NCBI GenBank assembly: GCA_031177765.1
Contig: JAPSKH010000021.1
Coordinates: forward strand, 1 to 33,588
Direction of reading: 5' to 3'
DNA length: 33,588 bases
Origin: Microbacterium sp.
Lineage (GTDB): Bacteria > Actinomycetota > Actinomycetes > Actinomycetales > Microbacteriaceae
Shown in pieces: positions 7,348 to 15,138 of the stretch. Position numbers and translations under genes: made by a program. The number at the start of each line of letters is the position of its first letter. Position 1 is the stretch's first letter. The notes beneath the pieces are model-generated. The model was not told where the DNA came from. It was given only the letters and a program-made list of their open reading frames with translations, and searched no databases.

Positions 7348-10300
7348 CTACTGCGCCGGACGGATCACGAGCAAAAGGTCGCCCGCGTCCACCTGCGCCG
7401 TCTCGGCGATCGCGAGGCGCTCGATCACCCCGTCGACCGGCGCCGTGATCGCCGCCTCCATCTTCATCGCCTCGATCGACGCGACCGGCTGCCCCGCCTT
7501 GACCGTGTCTCCGACGAGCGACTTGAGCGTCACCACGCCCGAGAACGGCGCAGCCACCTGACCGGGCTTGGACGTGTCGGCCTTCTCCGCGGTGCGGCTG
7601 TGCACCTCGATGCTGCGGTCCCGCACGAACACCGGTCGCAGCTGCCCGTTGAGGGTGGTCATGACGGTGCGCATGCCCTTGTCGTCGGCCGCGCCGATGG
7701 CTTCGAGACCGACGTAGAGCTGCACGCCCCGCTCGATCTCCACCACGTGCTCCGCGCCCGGCGTGAGCCCGTAGAGGTAGTCGGCCGTGTCGAGCACGCT
7801 GAGGTCGCCGAAGAGCTCGCGTCGCTGTTGGAACTCCCGCGTCGGACCGGGGAACAGCAGCTTGTTGAGCATCGTGCGCCGGGATGAGGCGTCCCTCTCA
7901 AGCGCCTGAGCCTCGGTGTCGCTGAGCGGCGTCACGGCGATGTCGACATGGCGTCCCTGCAGCACCTTGGTGCGGAAGGGCTCGGGCCAGCCGCCCGGCA
8001 GATCTCCGAGCTCCCCCGCCATGAAGCCCACGACCGAGTCGGGGATGTCGTACTTGTGGGGATTCTCGGCGAAGTCCTTCGGGTCGGCCTTCACCGCGGC
8101 CAGATGCAGGGCGAGGTCGCCGACGACCTTGGACGACGGCGTGACCTTGGGCACCCGGCCGAGAATCTCGTTGGCAGCGGCGTACATGTCCTCGATGAGC
8201 TCGAAGTCTTCGGCCAGGCCCAGCGCGATCGCCTGCTGGCGCAGATTCGACAGCTGGCCGCCGGGGATCTCGTGGTGGTACACGCGACCCGTGGGGCCCG
8301 GGAGCCCGGACTCGAAGGGACGGTAGAGATGCCGGACCGCTTCCCAGTAGGGCTCGAGGTCGCTGACCGCGCCGAGATCCATGCCGGTGTCGCGCTCGGT
8401 GTGCGCGAGCGCGGCCACGAGGGCCGACAGCGACGGCTGGCTGGTGGTACCCGACATGGGTGCGGCGGCCGCGTCGACGGCATCCGCTCCCGCGGCGCTC
8501 GCGGCGAGCAGCGTCGCCAGCTGTCCGCCCGCGGTGTCGTGCGTGTGGACGTGGACGGGCAGGTCGAAGCGCTCCCGCAGCGCGGCGACGAGGCGGGATG
8601 CCGCGGCGGGCCGCAGCAGGCCCGCCATGTCCTTGATGGCCAGCACGTGGGCGCCGGCGTCGGCGATCTGCTCTGCGAGGCGCAGGTAGTAGTCCAGCGT
8701 GTACAGCTCTTCGCGGGGATCGAGCAGGTCGCCGGTGTAGCAGACGGCGACCTCGGCGACCGAGGTGCCGGTCGCGAGCACCGCGTCGATCGCGGGCCGC
8801 ATCTGCGCGACGTCGTTCAGTGCGTCGAAGATGCGGAAGATGTCGATGCCCGATGCCGCGGCCTCGCGGACGAAGGCATCCGTCACTTCCGTGGGGTACG
8901 GCGTGTAGCCCACGGTGTTGCGTCCGCGCAGCAGCATCTGGATGGCCACGTTCGGCAGCGCCTCGCGCAGGCGGTCCAGCCGCTCCCACGGGTCCTCGCC
9001 GAGGAATCGGAGCGCGACATCGTACGTCGCGCCGCCCCACGCCTCCACCGAGAGCAGCTGCGGTGTCAGGCGCGCGACGTACGGCGCCACGGTCACCAGG
9101 TCCTTCGTGCGCACCCGCGTGGCGAGGAGGGACTGGTGCGCGTCGCGGAACGTCGTCTCGGTGACGGCCAGCGCCGTCTGCTCGCGCAGCGCCCTCGCGA
9201 AGCCGGCGGGCCCGAGCTCGAGCAGGCGCTGGCGCGACCCCGCCGGGGGCGTCGTCAGCAGGTCCAGCCGCGGGAGCTTCGAGCGAGGGTCGACGGTGAC
9301 CGGGTTCTCGCCGTGCGGCTTGTTGACCGTCGTGTCGGTCAGCCAGGCGAGGATCTTCGTGCCGCGGTCCTTGGACTCGCGGCCCTTGAGCAGGCCGGGA
9401 CGCTCGTCGATGAAGGACGTGCTGAGGTCGCCGGCGACGAACGCGGGGTCGTCGAGCACCGCCTGAAGGAAGGGGATGTTGGTCGAGACGCCGCGGATGC
9501 GGAACTCGGCCAGCGCGCGGCGGGCCCGGACGACGGCGGCGCCGAAGTCGCGGCCCCGGCAGGTGAGCTTGGCCAGCATCGAGTCGAAGTGCGGACTGAC
9601 CTGGGCCCCCGCGGCGGTGGTGCCGCCGTCGAGGCGGATGCCGGCGCCACCCGGGGAGCGGTACGTGGTGATCTTCCCCGTGTCGGGCCGGAAGCCCTGC
9701 GTCGGGTCTTCGGTGGTGATGCGGCACTGCAGGGCGGCACCGCGAAGCTGGATGCGGTCCTGGGTGAGGCCCAGGTCGTCGAGCGACTGACCGGCGGTGA
9801 TGCGCATCTGCGACTGCACGAGGTCGACGTCGGTGACCTCCTCGGTGACGGTGTGCTCCACCTGGATGCGCGGGTTCATCTCGATGAACACGACCTCGCC
9901 CGCACGCGGCCCGGCCGTCTCGAGCAGGAACTCGACCGTCCCGGCGTTCTCGTAGCCGATCGAGCGCGCGAACGCCACGGCGTACCCGTGCAGCGCGTCG
10001 CGCACGGCGGGATCGAGGTTCGGCGCCGGGGCGATCTCGATCACCTTCTGATGCCGGCGCTGCACCGAGCAGTCGCGCTCGAACAGGTGCACCGTCTCAC
10101 CGGTCTTGTCGGCGAGCACCTGCACCTCGACGTGCCGGGGACGCTGCACCGCCTGCTCGAGGAACACCCGCGGGTCGCCGAACGCGCTCCCCGCCTCGCG
10201 CATGGCCTCGGACAGGGCCGGTGCGAGCTCTTCGCGGTGCTCGACACGCCGCATGCCCCGTCCGCCGCCTCCGGCGACGGCCTTGACGAAGATGGGGAAG

Positions 10301-10755
10301 CCGATGTCGTCGGCCTGCGCGAGGAGCGCGTCGACGTCGTCGGAGGCCTCCGTGGAACGCAGCACCGGCACCCCGGCGGCGACGGCGTGCTGCTTGGCCG
10401 TGACCTTGTTGCCGGCCATCTCCAGCACGTGCGCGGGCGGACCGATGAAGGCGATGCCGTTCGCGGCGGCCTTCTCGGCGAGCTCGGGGTTCTCGGACAG
10501 GAAGCCGTAGCCGGGGTAGATCGCGTCGGCCCCCGCTTCCTTGGCCACGCGGATGATCTCGTCCACGTTGAGATAGGCGCGGACCGGGTGGCCCTTCTCA
10601 CCGATCTGATACGCCTCGTCGGCTTTGAGCCGATGCAGCGAGTTGCGGTCCTCGTACGGGAACACCGCGACGGTGCGCGCGCCCAGTTCGTAGGCCGCGC
10701 GGAAGGCACGGATGGCGATCTCACCACGGTTCGCGACGAGGATCTTGCGGAACAT
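7348..10755 (-). CDS. pyc: Pyruvate carboxylase
   Basis: 1135 aa. This biotin enzyme carboxylates pyruvate to oxaloacetate with ATP and bicarbonate to refill the TCA cycle. Domains in order are: biotin carboxylase (FRKILVANRGEIAIR at the N-terminus, the ATP-grasp glycine loop AVAGGGGRGMR, and EMNPRIQVEHTVTEEV), carboxyltransferase (SVEAWGGATYDVALRFL, MLLRGRNTVGY, IKDMAGLL), the PC tetramerisation domain, and a C-terminal biotinyl domain with EAMKME, which puts the biotinylated Lys at 1098. Full length and intact. ATG 10755 is preceded by GGAGG at a good distance. A TAGGCT -10 box lies back-to-back with the promoter of the divergent parA-like gene. The MinD-like gene begins shortly after its stop and may be co-transcribed. 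Confidence 0.98.
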   Translation of the reverse strand: MFRKILVANRGEIAIRAFRAAYELGARTVAVFPYEDRNSLHRLKADEAYQIGEKGHPVRAYLNVDEIIRVAKEAGADAIYPGYGFLSENPELAEKAAANGIAFIGPPAHVLEMAGNKVTAKQHAVAAGVPVLRSTEASDDVDALLAQADDIGFPIFVKAVAGGGGRGMRRVEHREELAPALSEAMREAGSAFGDPRVFLEQAVQRPRHVEVQVLADKTGETVHLFERDCSVQRRHQKVIEIAPAPNLDPAVRDALHGYAVAFARSIGYENAGTVEFLLETAGPRAGEVVFIEMNPRIQVEHTVTEEVTDVDLVQSQMRITAGQSLDDLGLTQDRIQLRGAALQCRITTEDPTQGFRPDTGKITTYRSPGGAGIRLDGGTTAAGAQVSPHFDSMLAKLTCRGRDFGAAVVRARRALAEFRIRGVSTNIPFLQAVLDDPAFVAGDLSTSFIDERPGLLKGRESKDRGTKILAWLTDTTVNKPHGENPVTVDPRSKLPRLDLLTTPPAGSRQRLLELGPAGFARALREQTALAVTETTFRDAHQSLLATRVRTKDLVTVAPYVARLTPQLLSVEAWGGATYDVALRFLGEDPWERLDRLREALPNVAIQMLLRGRNTVGYTPYPTEVTDAFVREAAASGIDIFRIFDALNDVAQMRPAIDAVLATGTSVAEVAVCYTGDLLDPREELYTLDYYLRLAEQIADAGAHVLAIKDMAGLLRPAAASRLVAALRERFDLPVHVHTHDTAGGQLATLLAASAAGADAVDAAAAPMSGTTSQPSLSALVAALAHTERDTGMDLGAVSDLEPYWEAVRHLYRPFESGLPGPTGRVYHHEIPGGQLSNLRQQAIALGLAEDFELIEDMYAAANEILGRVPKVTPSSKVVGDLALHLAAVKADPKDFAENPHKYDIPDSVVGFMAGELGDLPGGWPEPFRTKVLQGRHVDIAVTPLSDTEAQALERDASSRRTMLNKLLFPGPTREFQQRRELFGDLSVLDTADYLYGLTPGAEHVVEIERGVQLYVGLEAIGAADDKGMRTVMTTLNGQLRPVFVRDRSIEVHSRTAEKADTSKPGQVAAPFSGVVTLKSLVGDTVKAGQPVASIEAMKMEAAITAPVDGVIERLAIAETAQVDAGDLLLVIRPAQ

Positions 10756-10799
10756 TCGACCTCCGGAGCGGCGGTGCGGGCGGGGCGGAGTGTGCTCTC

Positions 10800-10805
10800 A
10801 GCCTA
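10800..10805 (-). promoter_or_regulatory. -10 box for pyc
   Basis: TAGGCT on the minus strand; the expected start near 10793 gives a leader of about 37 bases containing the GGAGG ribosome binding site. Its upstream side overlaps the parA-like promoter, so the two divergent genes may interfere with or co-regulate each other. Confidence 0.5.
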
Positions 10806-10813
10806 GGGGACGG

Positions 10814-10819
10814 TAACGT
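10814..10819 (+). promoter_or_regulatory. -10 box for a leaderless parA-like transcript
   Basis: TAACGT followed by 8 bases and the GTG start at 10828, so transcription would begin at or next to the start codon. There is no Shine-Dalgarno between them. Confidence 0.45.
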
Positions 10820-10827
10820 GGTGGCTT

Positions 10828-11637
10828 GTGCACGTCCTTTCCGTCAGCTCACTCAAGGGTGGTGTCGGCAAGACGACCGTGACTCTCGGACTCGCATCCG
10901 CGGCCTTCGCCCGGGGCGTCCGCACGCTCGTCGTCGACCTCGACCCGCAGTCCGACGTGTCGACGGGAATGGACATCCAGGTCGCCGGACGTCTCAACGT
11001 CGCCGACGTGCTGGCCAACCCCAAGGAGAAAACGGTCCGTCAGGCCATCACCTCCAGCGGCTGGGCCAAGGTGCACCCCGGCACCATCGACGTGATGATC
11101 GGGAGCCCGTCGGCGATCAACTTCGACGGTCCGCATCCGAGCGTGCGCGACGTGTGGAAGCTCGAAGAGGCCCTCGCCACGATCGAAGCCGACTACGACC
11201 TCGTCCTGATCGACTGCGCACCGTCGCTGAACGCCCTGACGCGCACGGCGTGGGCCGCGAGCGACCGGGTGATCGTGGTCACCGAGCCGGGCCTGTTCTC
11301 CGTCGCCGCCGCCGACCGCGCGCTGCGCGCGATCGAGGAGATCCGACGGGGGCTCTCGCCGCGCCTGCAGCCTCTCGGCATCGTCGTGAACCGCGTGCGC
11401 CCCCAGTCCATCGAGCACCAGTTCCGCATCAAGGAGCTGCGCGACATGTTCGGCCCGCTCGTGCTCACGCCGCAGCTGCCCGAGCGCACGTCGCTGCAGC
11501 AGGCGCAGGGCGCAGCCAAGCCGCTGCACATCTGGCCGGGCGACTCCGCACAGGAGCTGGCGGCCGACTTCGACTCGCTGCTGGACCGCGTGATGCGCAC
11601 CGGGCGCATCCCGGTCCCCGGCGAAGCGCGCACCTGA
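10828..11637 (+). CDS. ParA-family ATPase (Soj-like), no ParB partner nearby
   Basis: 269 aa. A short ParA/MinD-type ATPase beginning directly with the deviant Walker A (LKGGVGKTT, Lys10 to Thr17), then LVVDLDPQSDVSTG (A'), VLIDCAPSLNALTR (Walker B and switch II) and a normal C-terminal half. Such proteins bind DNA or membrane as ATP dimers and position cargo, usually with a ParB-type partner. No ParB gene or parS-like site is next to it. In many actinobacteria a ParA of this kind is conserved outside the parAB locus, for example next to scpA/scpB. The cargo here is not known. The GTG start fits a leaderless transcript. It is divergent from pyc. Confidence 0.88.
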   Translation: MHVLSVSSLKGGVGKTTVTLGLASAAFARGVRTLVVDLDPQSDVSTGMDIQVAGRLNVADVLANPKEKTVRQAITSSGWAKVHPGTIDVMIGSPSAINFDGPHPSVRDVWKLEEALATIEADYDLVLIDCAPSLNALTRTAWAASDRVIVVTEPGLFSVAAADRALRAIEEIRRGLSPRLQPLGIVVNRVRPQSIEHQFRIKELRDMFGPLVLTPQLPERTSLQQAQGAAKPLHIWPGDSAQELAADFDSLLDRVMRTGRIPVPGEART

Positions 11638-11871
11638 CACCGCCTCTTTCGCGAGACTTCACCGGAGCGCCGAGACTGCGCTCGTCGGAGCGCTGTTTCG
11701 GCGCCCGGATGCTGTCTCGCGGTCGAGTCCCTGTCGAGGCGAGGTAGGCCGACGCCGGGCGAGGGGAACACCGGTGGTCACAATGATCACCGAATGAGCA
11801 GAATGCTCGCCTTGTGCACGGCGTGATCGCCATGACTTGCGCGCACCGGCGCCGTCGCTGAACATATCGCC
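11638..11871 (+). promoter_or_regulatory. Intergenic regulatory-looking region before the trans-sulfuration gene
   Basis: 234 bases without a convincing gene on either strand. It holds a small hairpin (arms 11665-11670 and 11678-11683) just after the parA-like gene, a 21-base imperfect palindrome at 11772-11792, and a perfect 5-bp-arm palindrome at 11796-11808. ACATAT at 11862-11867 could be a -10 box, but it is only 4 bases from the first ATG, and TTGCGC at 11837-11842 is a possible -35 at a long spacing. Confidence 0.4.
11772..11792. promoter_or_regulatory. Imperfect 21-base palindrome, candidate operator
   Basis: The outer part reads CGGTGgTCA and TGAtCACCG in opposite directions about a 3-base centre, with one mismatched pair. 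A second small palindrome, GAGCA-GAA-TGCTC, follows at 11796-11808. The spacing of about one helical turn suggests a dimeric or cooperative repressor or activator. No regulator gene is adjacent. Confidence 0.4.
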
Positions 11872-13101
11872 ATGGCACCGATGACGTTGCATCCCGACAG
11901 CCTTGCCGTCCACGCCGGACGCGAAGACCTCGCGGCCCTCGGGGTCCACGCGCCGCCGCTCGACCTGTCGTCGACCAATCCGCTGCCGGACATCGAGCTC
12001 GGCGGTCTCTCATACGAGGTGCTCGCCACCGGCGGTCACCCGATCGACGGCGGCTCCCACGTCTACGCCCGCCTGTGGAACCCGACCGTCGCGCGGTTCG
12101 AGCAGGCGCTCGCACGTCTCGAGCACGCGGAGGAAGCGGTGGCGTTCTCCTCGGGCATGGCGGCCGTGACCGCCGTCATCCTCGCGCTCGCGCACGAGAG
12201 CGGCCGGCGGCACGTCGTCGCGGTGCGTCCCCTCTACGGCGGCACCGACCACCTGCTCGCCTCCGGACTGCTGGGCGTCGAGACGACCTTCTGCAGACCG
12301 GATGCCGTCGCCGCGGCGATCCGGGACGACACGGCGCTCGTCGTGGTGGAATCGCCGTGCAACCCGACCCTCGAACTGGTGGACATCCCTGCGGTCGTCC
12401 GTGCGGCGGGCGCCGTTCCGGTGCTGGTCGACAACACCTTCGCGACCCCCGTGCTGCAGCATCCGCTCGATCTCGGCGCCGCGCTGTCGCTGCACAGCGC
12501 CACGAAGTATCTCGGCGGCCACGGCGATGTCGTCGGCGGGGTCGTGGCGTGCGATGCCCGGTTCGCCGCTGCGCTGCGGCGCACGCGCGCGATCACCGGG
12601 GCGATCATGCACCCGTTCGCGGCCTACCTGCTGCACCGCGGTCTTGCGACCCTGCCGGTGCGCATGCGGGCGCAGCAGGAGAACGCGCGCGCGGTGGCCC
12701 GTTGGCTCGCCGAGCGCCCCGAGGTGGCGCGGGTGCACTTCCCCGGTCTGCCCGGATGCGACCCTGCGGGCCTCATCGGCACGCAGCAGCACGGTCCCGG
12801 CGCGATGATCTCCATCGAGCTGGCCGGCGGGTTCGAAGCCGCGAGCCGCCTCACCACGGCCGTCCGCCTCTTCACGCATGCCGTCTCACTGGGGAGCGTC
12901 GACTCGCTCATCCAGCACCCGGCCGCGCTCACCCACCGCCCGGTCGAGTCCGCCGCCAAGCCCTCCGACGCGCTGGTGCGCCTCTCGATCGGACTGGAGG
13001 ACCGAGCCGACCTCATCGCGGACCTGGGTCAGGCGCTGGAGGCGACGGCGACCACTCCCGCAGAGGACGTCCGGTCCGGGGTCGAGGCGGGAGCGGCGTG
13101 A
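11872..13101 (+). CDS. Cys/Met metabolism PLP-dependent trans-sulfuration enzyme
   Basis: 409 aa from ATG 11872, or 406 aa from ATG 11881, which begins MTLHPDSLAVHAGRE and is equally likely. Enzymes of this fold include cystathionine gamma-synthase, cystathionine gamma-lyase and methionine gamma-lyase. Visible features are YARLWNPT (phosphate-binding Tyr/Arg from the neighbouring subunit), FSSGMAAV, the catalytic-Tyr motif LYGGT, VESPCNPTLELVDI, and the PLP-binding Lys in HSATKYLGGHGD (Lys212). The Cys typical of methionine gamma-lyase (YGCT) is replaced by Gly, which favours synthase or lyase activity on cystathionine-type substrates. The precise reaction cannot be decided. No clear ribosome binding site precedes either ATG. 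The stop is one base from that of the convergent MerR gene. Confidence 0.85.
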   Translation: MAPMTLHPDSLAVHAGREDLAALGVHAPPLDLSSTNPLPDIELGGLSYEVLATGGHPIDGGSHVYARLWNPTVARFEQALARLEHAEEAVAFSSGMAAVTAVILALAHESGRRHVVAVRPLYGGTDHLLASGLLGVETTFCRPDAVAAAIRDDTALVVVESPCNPTLELVDIPAVVRAAGAVPVLVDNTFATPVLQHPLDLGAALSLHSATKYLGGHGDVVGGVVACDARFAAALRRTRAITGAIMHPFAAYLLHRGLATLPVRMRAQQENARAVARWLAERPEVARVHFPGLPGCDPAGLIGTQQHGPGAMISIELAGGFEAASRLTTAVRLFTHAVSLGSVDSLIQHPAALTHRPVESAAKPSDALVRLSIGLEDRADLIADLGQALEATATTPAEDVRSGVEAGAA

Positions 13102-13102
13102 G

Positions 13103-13648
13103 TCAGGCCGAGCGCGCGGCCCGGCGGATCGCCAGCTCGTCCATCGGGTCGGGCTTCTCGACCTCGAACTCGACGAGCTCGGATTCGACCTCACGCAGCA
13201 CCTTGCCCACGGCGATGCCGAAGACGCCCTGACCGCGGCTGACGAGGTCGATGACCTCGTCGTTCGACGTGCACAGGTACACCGACGCCCCGTCGCTCAT
13301 GAGCGTCGTGCCGGCCAGATCGCGGATGCCGGCGGCCCGGAGCTGGTCGACGGCCGTGCGGATCTGCTGCAGCGAGATGCCGGTGTCGAGCAGCCGCTTG
13401 ACGAGCTTGAGCACCAGGATGTCGCGGAAGCCGTACAGCCGCTGCGAACCCGAACCGCTCGCGCCGCGGACGGTGGGCACGACCAGCTCGGTACGCGCCC
13501 AGTAGTCGAGCTGACGGTACGTGATACCCGCTGCCCGCGCCGCCACCGCGCCGCGGTAGCCGACCTCATCGTCCATCGCGGGGAGCCCGTCGGTGAAGAG
13601 GAGTTCGGCGGCGAACGGTTCGCCATCGGCCGCGTCGTGAGCAGTCAT
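13103..13648 (-). CDS. MerR-family transcriptional regulator (Rv1830-like)
   Basis: 181 aa. The N-terminal half is a MerR winged helix (ITYRQLDYWARTELVVPTV, then QRLYGFRDILVLKLVKRLL and GISLQQIR). The C-terminal half is a small domain with no metal-binding Cys cluster, so it is not a classical metal sensor. Gene context with FtsR-like and GarA-like genes matches the M. tuberculosis Rv1827-Rv1830 region. The frame is open further upstream, but ATG 13648 has a GGAGG-rich ribosome binding site and was chosen. It has its own promoter, TTGCCG-17-TAGCGT. Its target genes cannot be read from sequence. It ends one base from the convergent trans-sulfuration gene. Confidence 0.88.
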   Translation of the reverse strand: MTAHDAADGEPFAAELLFTDGLPAMDDEVGYRGAVAARAAGITYRQLDYWARTELVVPTVRGASGSGSQRLYGFRDILVLKLVKRLLDTGISLQQIRTAVDQLRAAGIRDLAGTTLMSDGASVYLCTSNDEVIDLVSRGQGVFGIAVGKVLREVESELVEFEVEKPDPMDELAIRRAARSA

Positions 13649-13679
13649 GCTCGTCCCCCCTCCGGAATCGGATATCTCC

Positions 13680-13708
13680 ACGCTAGATGAGCGTCCCGCC
13701 TGCGGCAA
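13680..13708 (-). promoter_or_regulatory. Promoter of the Rv1830-like merR gene
   Basis: On the minus strand, TTGCCG (13708-13703) and TAGCGT (13685-13680) are separated by exactly 17 bases. The start near 13673 gives a leader of about 25 bases. It is one of the few promoters here with a recognisable -35 box. Confidence 0.6.
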
Positions 13709-13772
13709 CGACATCCGACTTCCGCGCCCGGCGTGTCGCGCCCTTCGCCGTCATGAGCCGCCGCGGGGACGG

Positions 13773-14465
13773 TCACGACAGCAGGCGGTCCAACGCTGCC
13801 CGCACGAAGATCGCGCGCACGTCGTCGAGGCGCTTGGTCAGCTCGGATGCCAGCTCTCCGGCGCGCCCGCGGGAGGCTGCATCCGTCCGGCGCAGCAGCG
13901 GCGAGAGGGCCGACTCGACCAGCGCCACGTCACGCTCGGCGTTCTGTCGCAGGGAACGGACATGGCGGGGCTCGATGCCGTGCCGGTCGAGGGCCACCAG
14001 CGCGCGCAGCAGGGCCACGGACTGTTCCGTATAGGTCTCGGCACCCACGATCACGCCGGTGCTGATCGCATCGTTGAGCAGCTGCGGCGCGGCGCCGGCG
14101 GCGGCGAGCAGCTCATCGCGGCGGTAACGGCGCGGAGCCGGCACGATCGACGGCGGCGGCACCGCCGTCGGGGTGGCGGGATTCCGGCCGGCATCGACGT
14201 CCTCGAGATAATCGCGGATGACCGACAGCGGCAGGTAGTGATCGCGCTGGAGCGTGAGCGCGAGACGCAGCCGTTCCAGGTCGGCCTGCGAGAACTTGCG
14301 ATACCCCGACTCCGTGCGCAGCGGCGTGACGATCCCCTGCACTTCGAGGAAGCGCAGCTTGCTCGAGGTCAGCGACGGGAACTCCGGCGAGAGCCGCGCG
14401 AGCACCTGGCCGATGCTCAACAGCCCCGCGGACGACGAGCGTTCGCGGGCGGAAGCAGGCGGCAT
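13773..14465 (-). CDS. ftsR: MerR-type regulator, FtsR-like (Rv1828 / Cg1631 family)
   Basis: 230 aa. The N-terminal DNA-binding domain contains LSIGQVLARLSPEFPSLTSSK, RFLEVQGIVTPLRTESGYR and YLPLSVIRDYLEDVDAG. The middle has a Pro-rich linker (about residues 95-120), and the C-terminal helical domain has the RRDELLAAAG and QLLNDAISTG blocks typical of this subfamily. The Corynebacterium member FtsR activates ftsZ. The name here rests on family features and on position directly downstream of the FHA protein gene, as in odhI-ftsR of C. glutamicum and garA-Rv1828 of M. tuberculosis. Its ATG overlaps the garA stop by one base (TGATG), so translation is probably coupled. Confidence 0.85.
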   Translation of the reverse strand: MPPASARERSSSAGLLSIGQVLARLSPEFPSLTSSKLRFLEVQGIVTPLRTESGYRKFSQADLERLRLALTLQRDHYLPLSVIRDYLEDVDAGRNPATPTAVPPPSIVPAPRRYRRDELLAAAGAAPQLLNDAISTGVIVGAETYTEQSVALLRALVALDRHGIEPRHVRSLRQNAERDVALVESALSPLLRRTDAASRGRAGELASELTKRLDDVRAIFVRAALDRLLS

Positions 14466-14968
14466 CAGGCGTCCGCAGCCTGCGGCAGGTCCGCCGGCGA
14501 CACGAAGAAGTTGAGGCGGAACTTGCCGACCCTCACCTCGGCCCCGTTGCGGAGCACAGCGCGGTCGACGCGCTCCCCGTTGACGTACGTGCCGTTCAGC
14601 GAGCGCTGATCGACGAGTTCGAAGGTCGTGCCGGACCGGGTGATCTCGGCGTGCCGGCGCGAGACGGTCACGTCGTCGAAGAAGATGTCGGCCTCGGGGT
14701 GGCGTCCCACCGTGGTCACATCGGTGTCGAGCAGGTAGCGCGCACCGGCGGTGGGTCCCGACCGCACCAGCAACAGGGCGGCACCGGAGGGAAGAGCCTC
14801 GATCGCCTCGAGCTCCGCCTCAGCGAGTTCGCTGCCGAACGGCACGAACGAGAGGTCGGAGTCGTGCCCGAACGTCTGCGTCGTGTCCGCCGAGCGGTCC
14901 GACTCGCGCGCGTCACCTCCCGCTGCGCGGCGGATGTCGCCCTGTTCGGGTCGGCGGTCGTCCTGCAC
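14465..14968 (-). CDS. garA: FHA-domain regulator of 2-oxoglutarate metabolism (GarA/OdhI)
   Basis: 167 aa. GarA/OdhI proteins bind and inhibit 2-oxoglutarate dehydrogenase and control glutamate enzymes; phosphorylation by Ser/Thr kinases switches them off by binding of the phospho-tail to the FHA domain. The N-terminal tail carries DTTQTF (28-33), the counterpart of the ETTS-type phosphorylation motif of mycobacterial and corynebacterial proteins, with Thr29 and Thr30 as predicted sites. The FHA domain is complete: VGRH (87-90), SRRH (103-106) and NGTYVNG (125-131). GTG 14968 is preceded by GAGGAGG, with a TAGGCT -10 box just upstream. It is co-transcribed with ftsR. No kinase gene is in the window; lpd, which encodes the E3 subunit of the target complex, lies 1.8 kb away. 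Confidence 0.93.
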   Translation of the reverse strand: MQDDRRPEQGDIRRAAGGDARESDRSADTTQTFGHDSDLSFVPFGSELAEAELEAIEALPSGAALLLVRSGPTAGARYLLDTDVTTVGRHPEADIFFDDVTVSRRHAEITRSGTTFELVDQRSLNGTYVNGERVDRAVLRNGAEVRVGKFRLNFFVSPADLPQAADA

Positions 14969-14989
14969 GGTGGTCCTCCTCTGTTCCTC

Positions 14990-14995
14990 AGCCTA
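14990..14995 (-). promoter_or_regulatory. -10 box for garA-ftsR
   Basis: TAGGCT on the minus strand; the expected start near 14983 leaves a leader of about 15 bases with GAGGAGG. No obvious -35 box. Confidence 0.5.
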
Positions 14996-15097
14996 TCCGA
15001 TCGCCCGCGCCCGGAAAGGGCGGATCCGCGTCGCCCGCGGATGCGCGCGAATGTTTCGTCGCGTGTCGGCGGAGATGCCCCTCGAGGAGCTGCCGCC

Positions 15098-15103
15098 TAG
15101 CCT
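15098..15103 (+). promoter_or_regulatory. -10 box for the 115-aa gene
   Basis: TAGCCT, with the expected start near 15110 and a leader of about 28 bases that contains AAGGAG ahead of the GTG at 15139. Confidence 0.4.
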
Positions 15104-15138
15104 GGCTGGACAACGAACCTAGTGAGAAGGAGACCCCC

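Noticed and set aside
7948..10806. A 952-codon open frame on the plus strand opposite pyc
   Set aside because: It mirrors the codon structure of pyc, has low-complexity charged composition and no start signals. Shadow frame.
11638..11871. Small genes on the minus strand in the gap before the trans-sulfuration gene
   Set aside because: The open frames there have no ribosome binding site and unlikely composition, and they run into neighbouring genes.
11872..13101. Calling the trans-sulfuration enzyme methionine gamma-lyase
   Set aside because: The active-site Cys typical of that enzyme (YGCT) is Gly here (YGGT), so the more general family name is safer.
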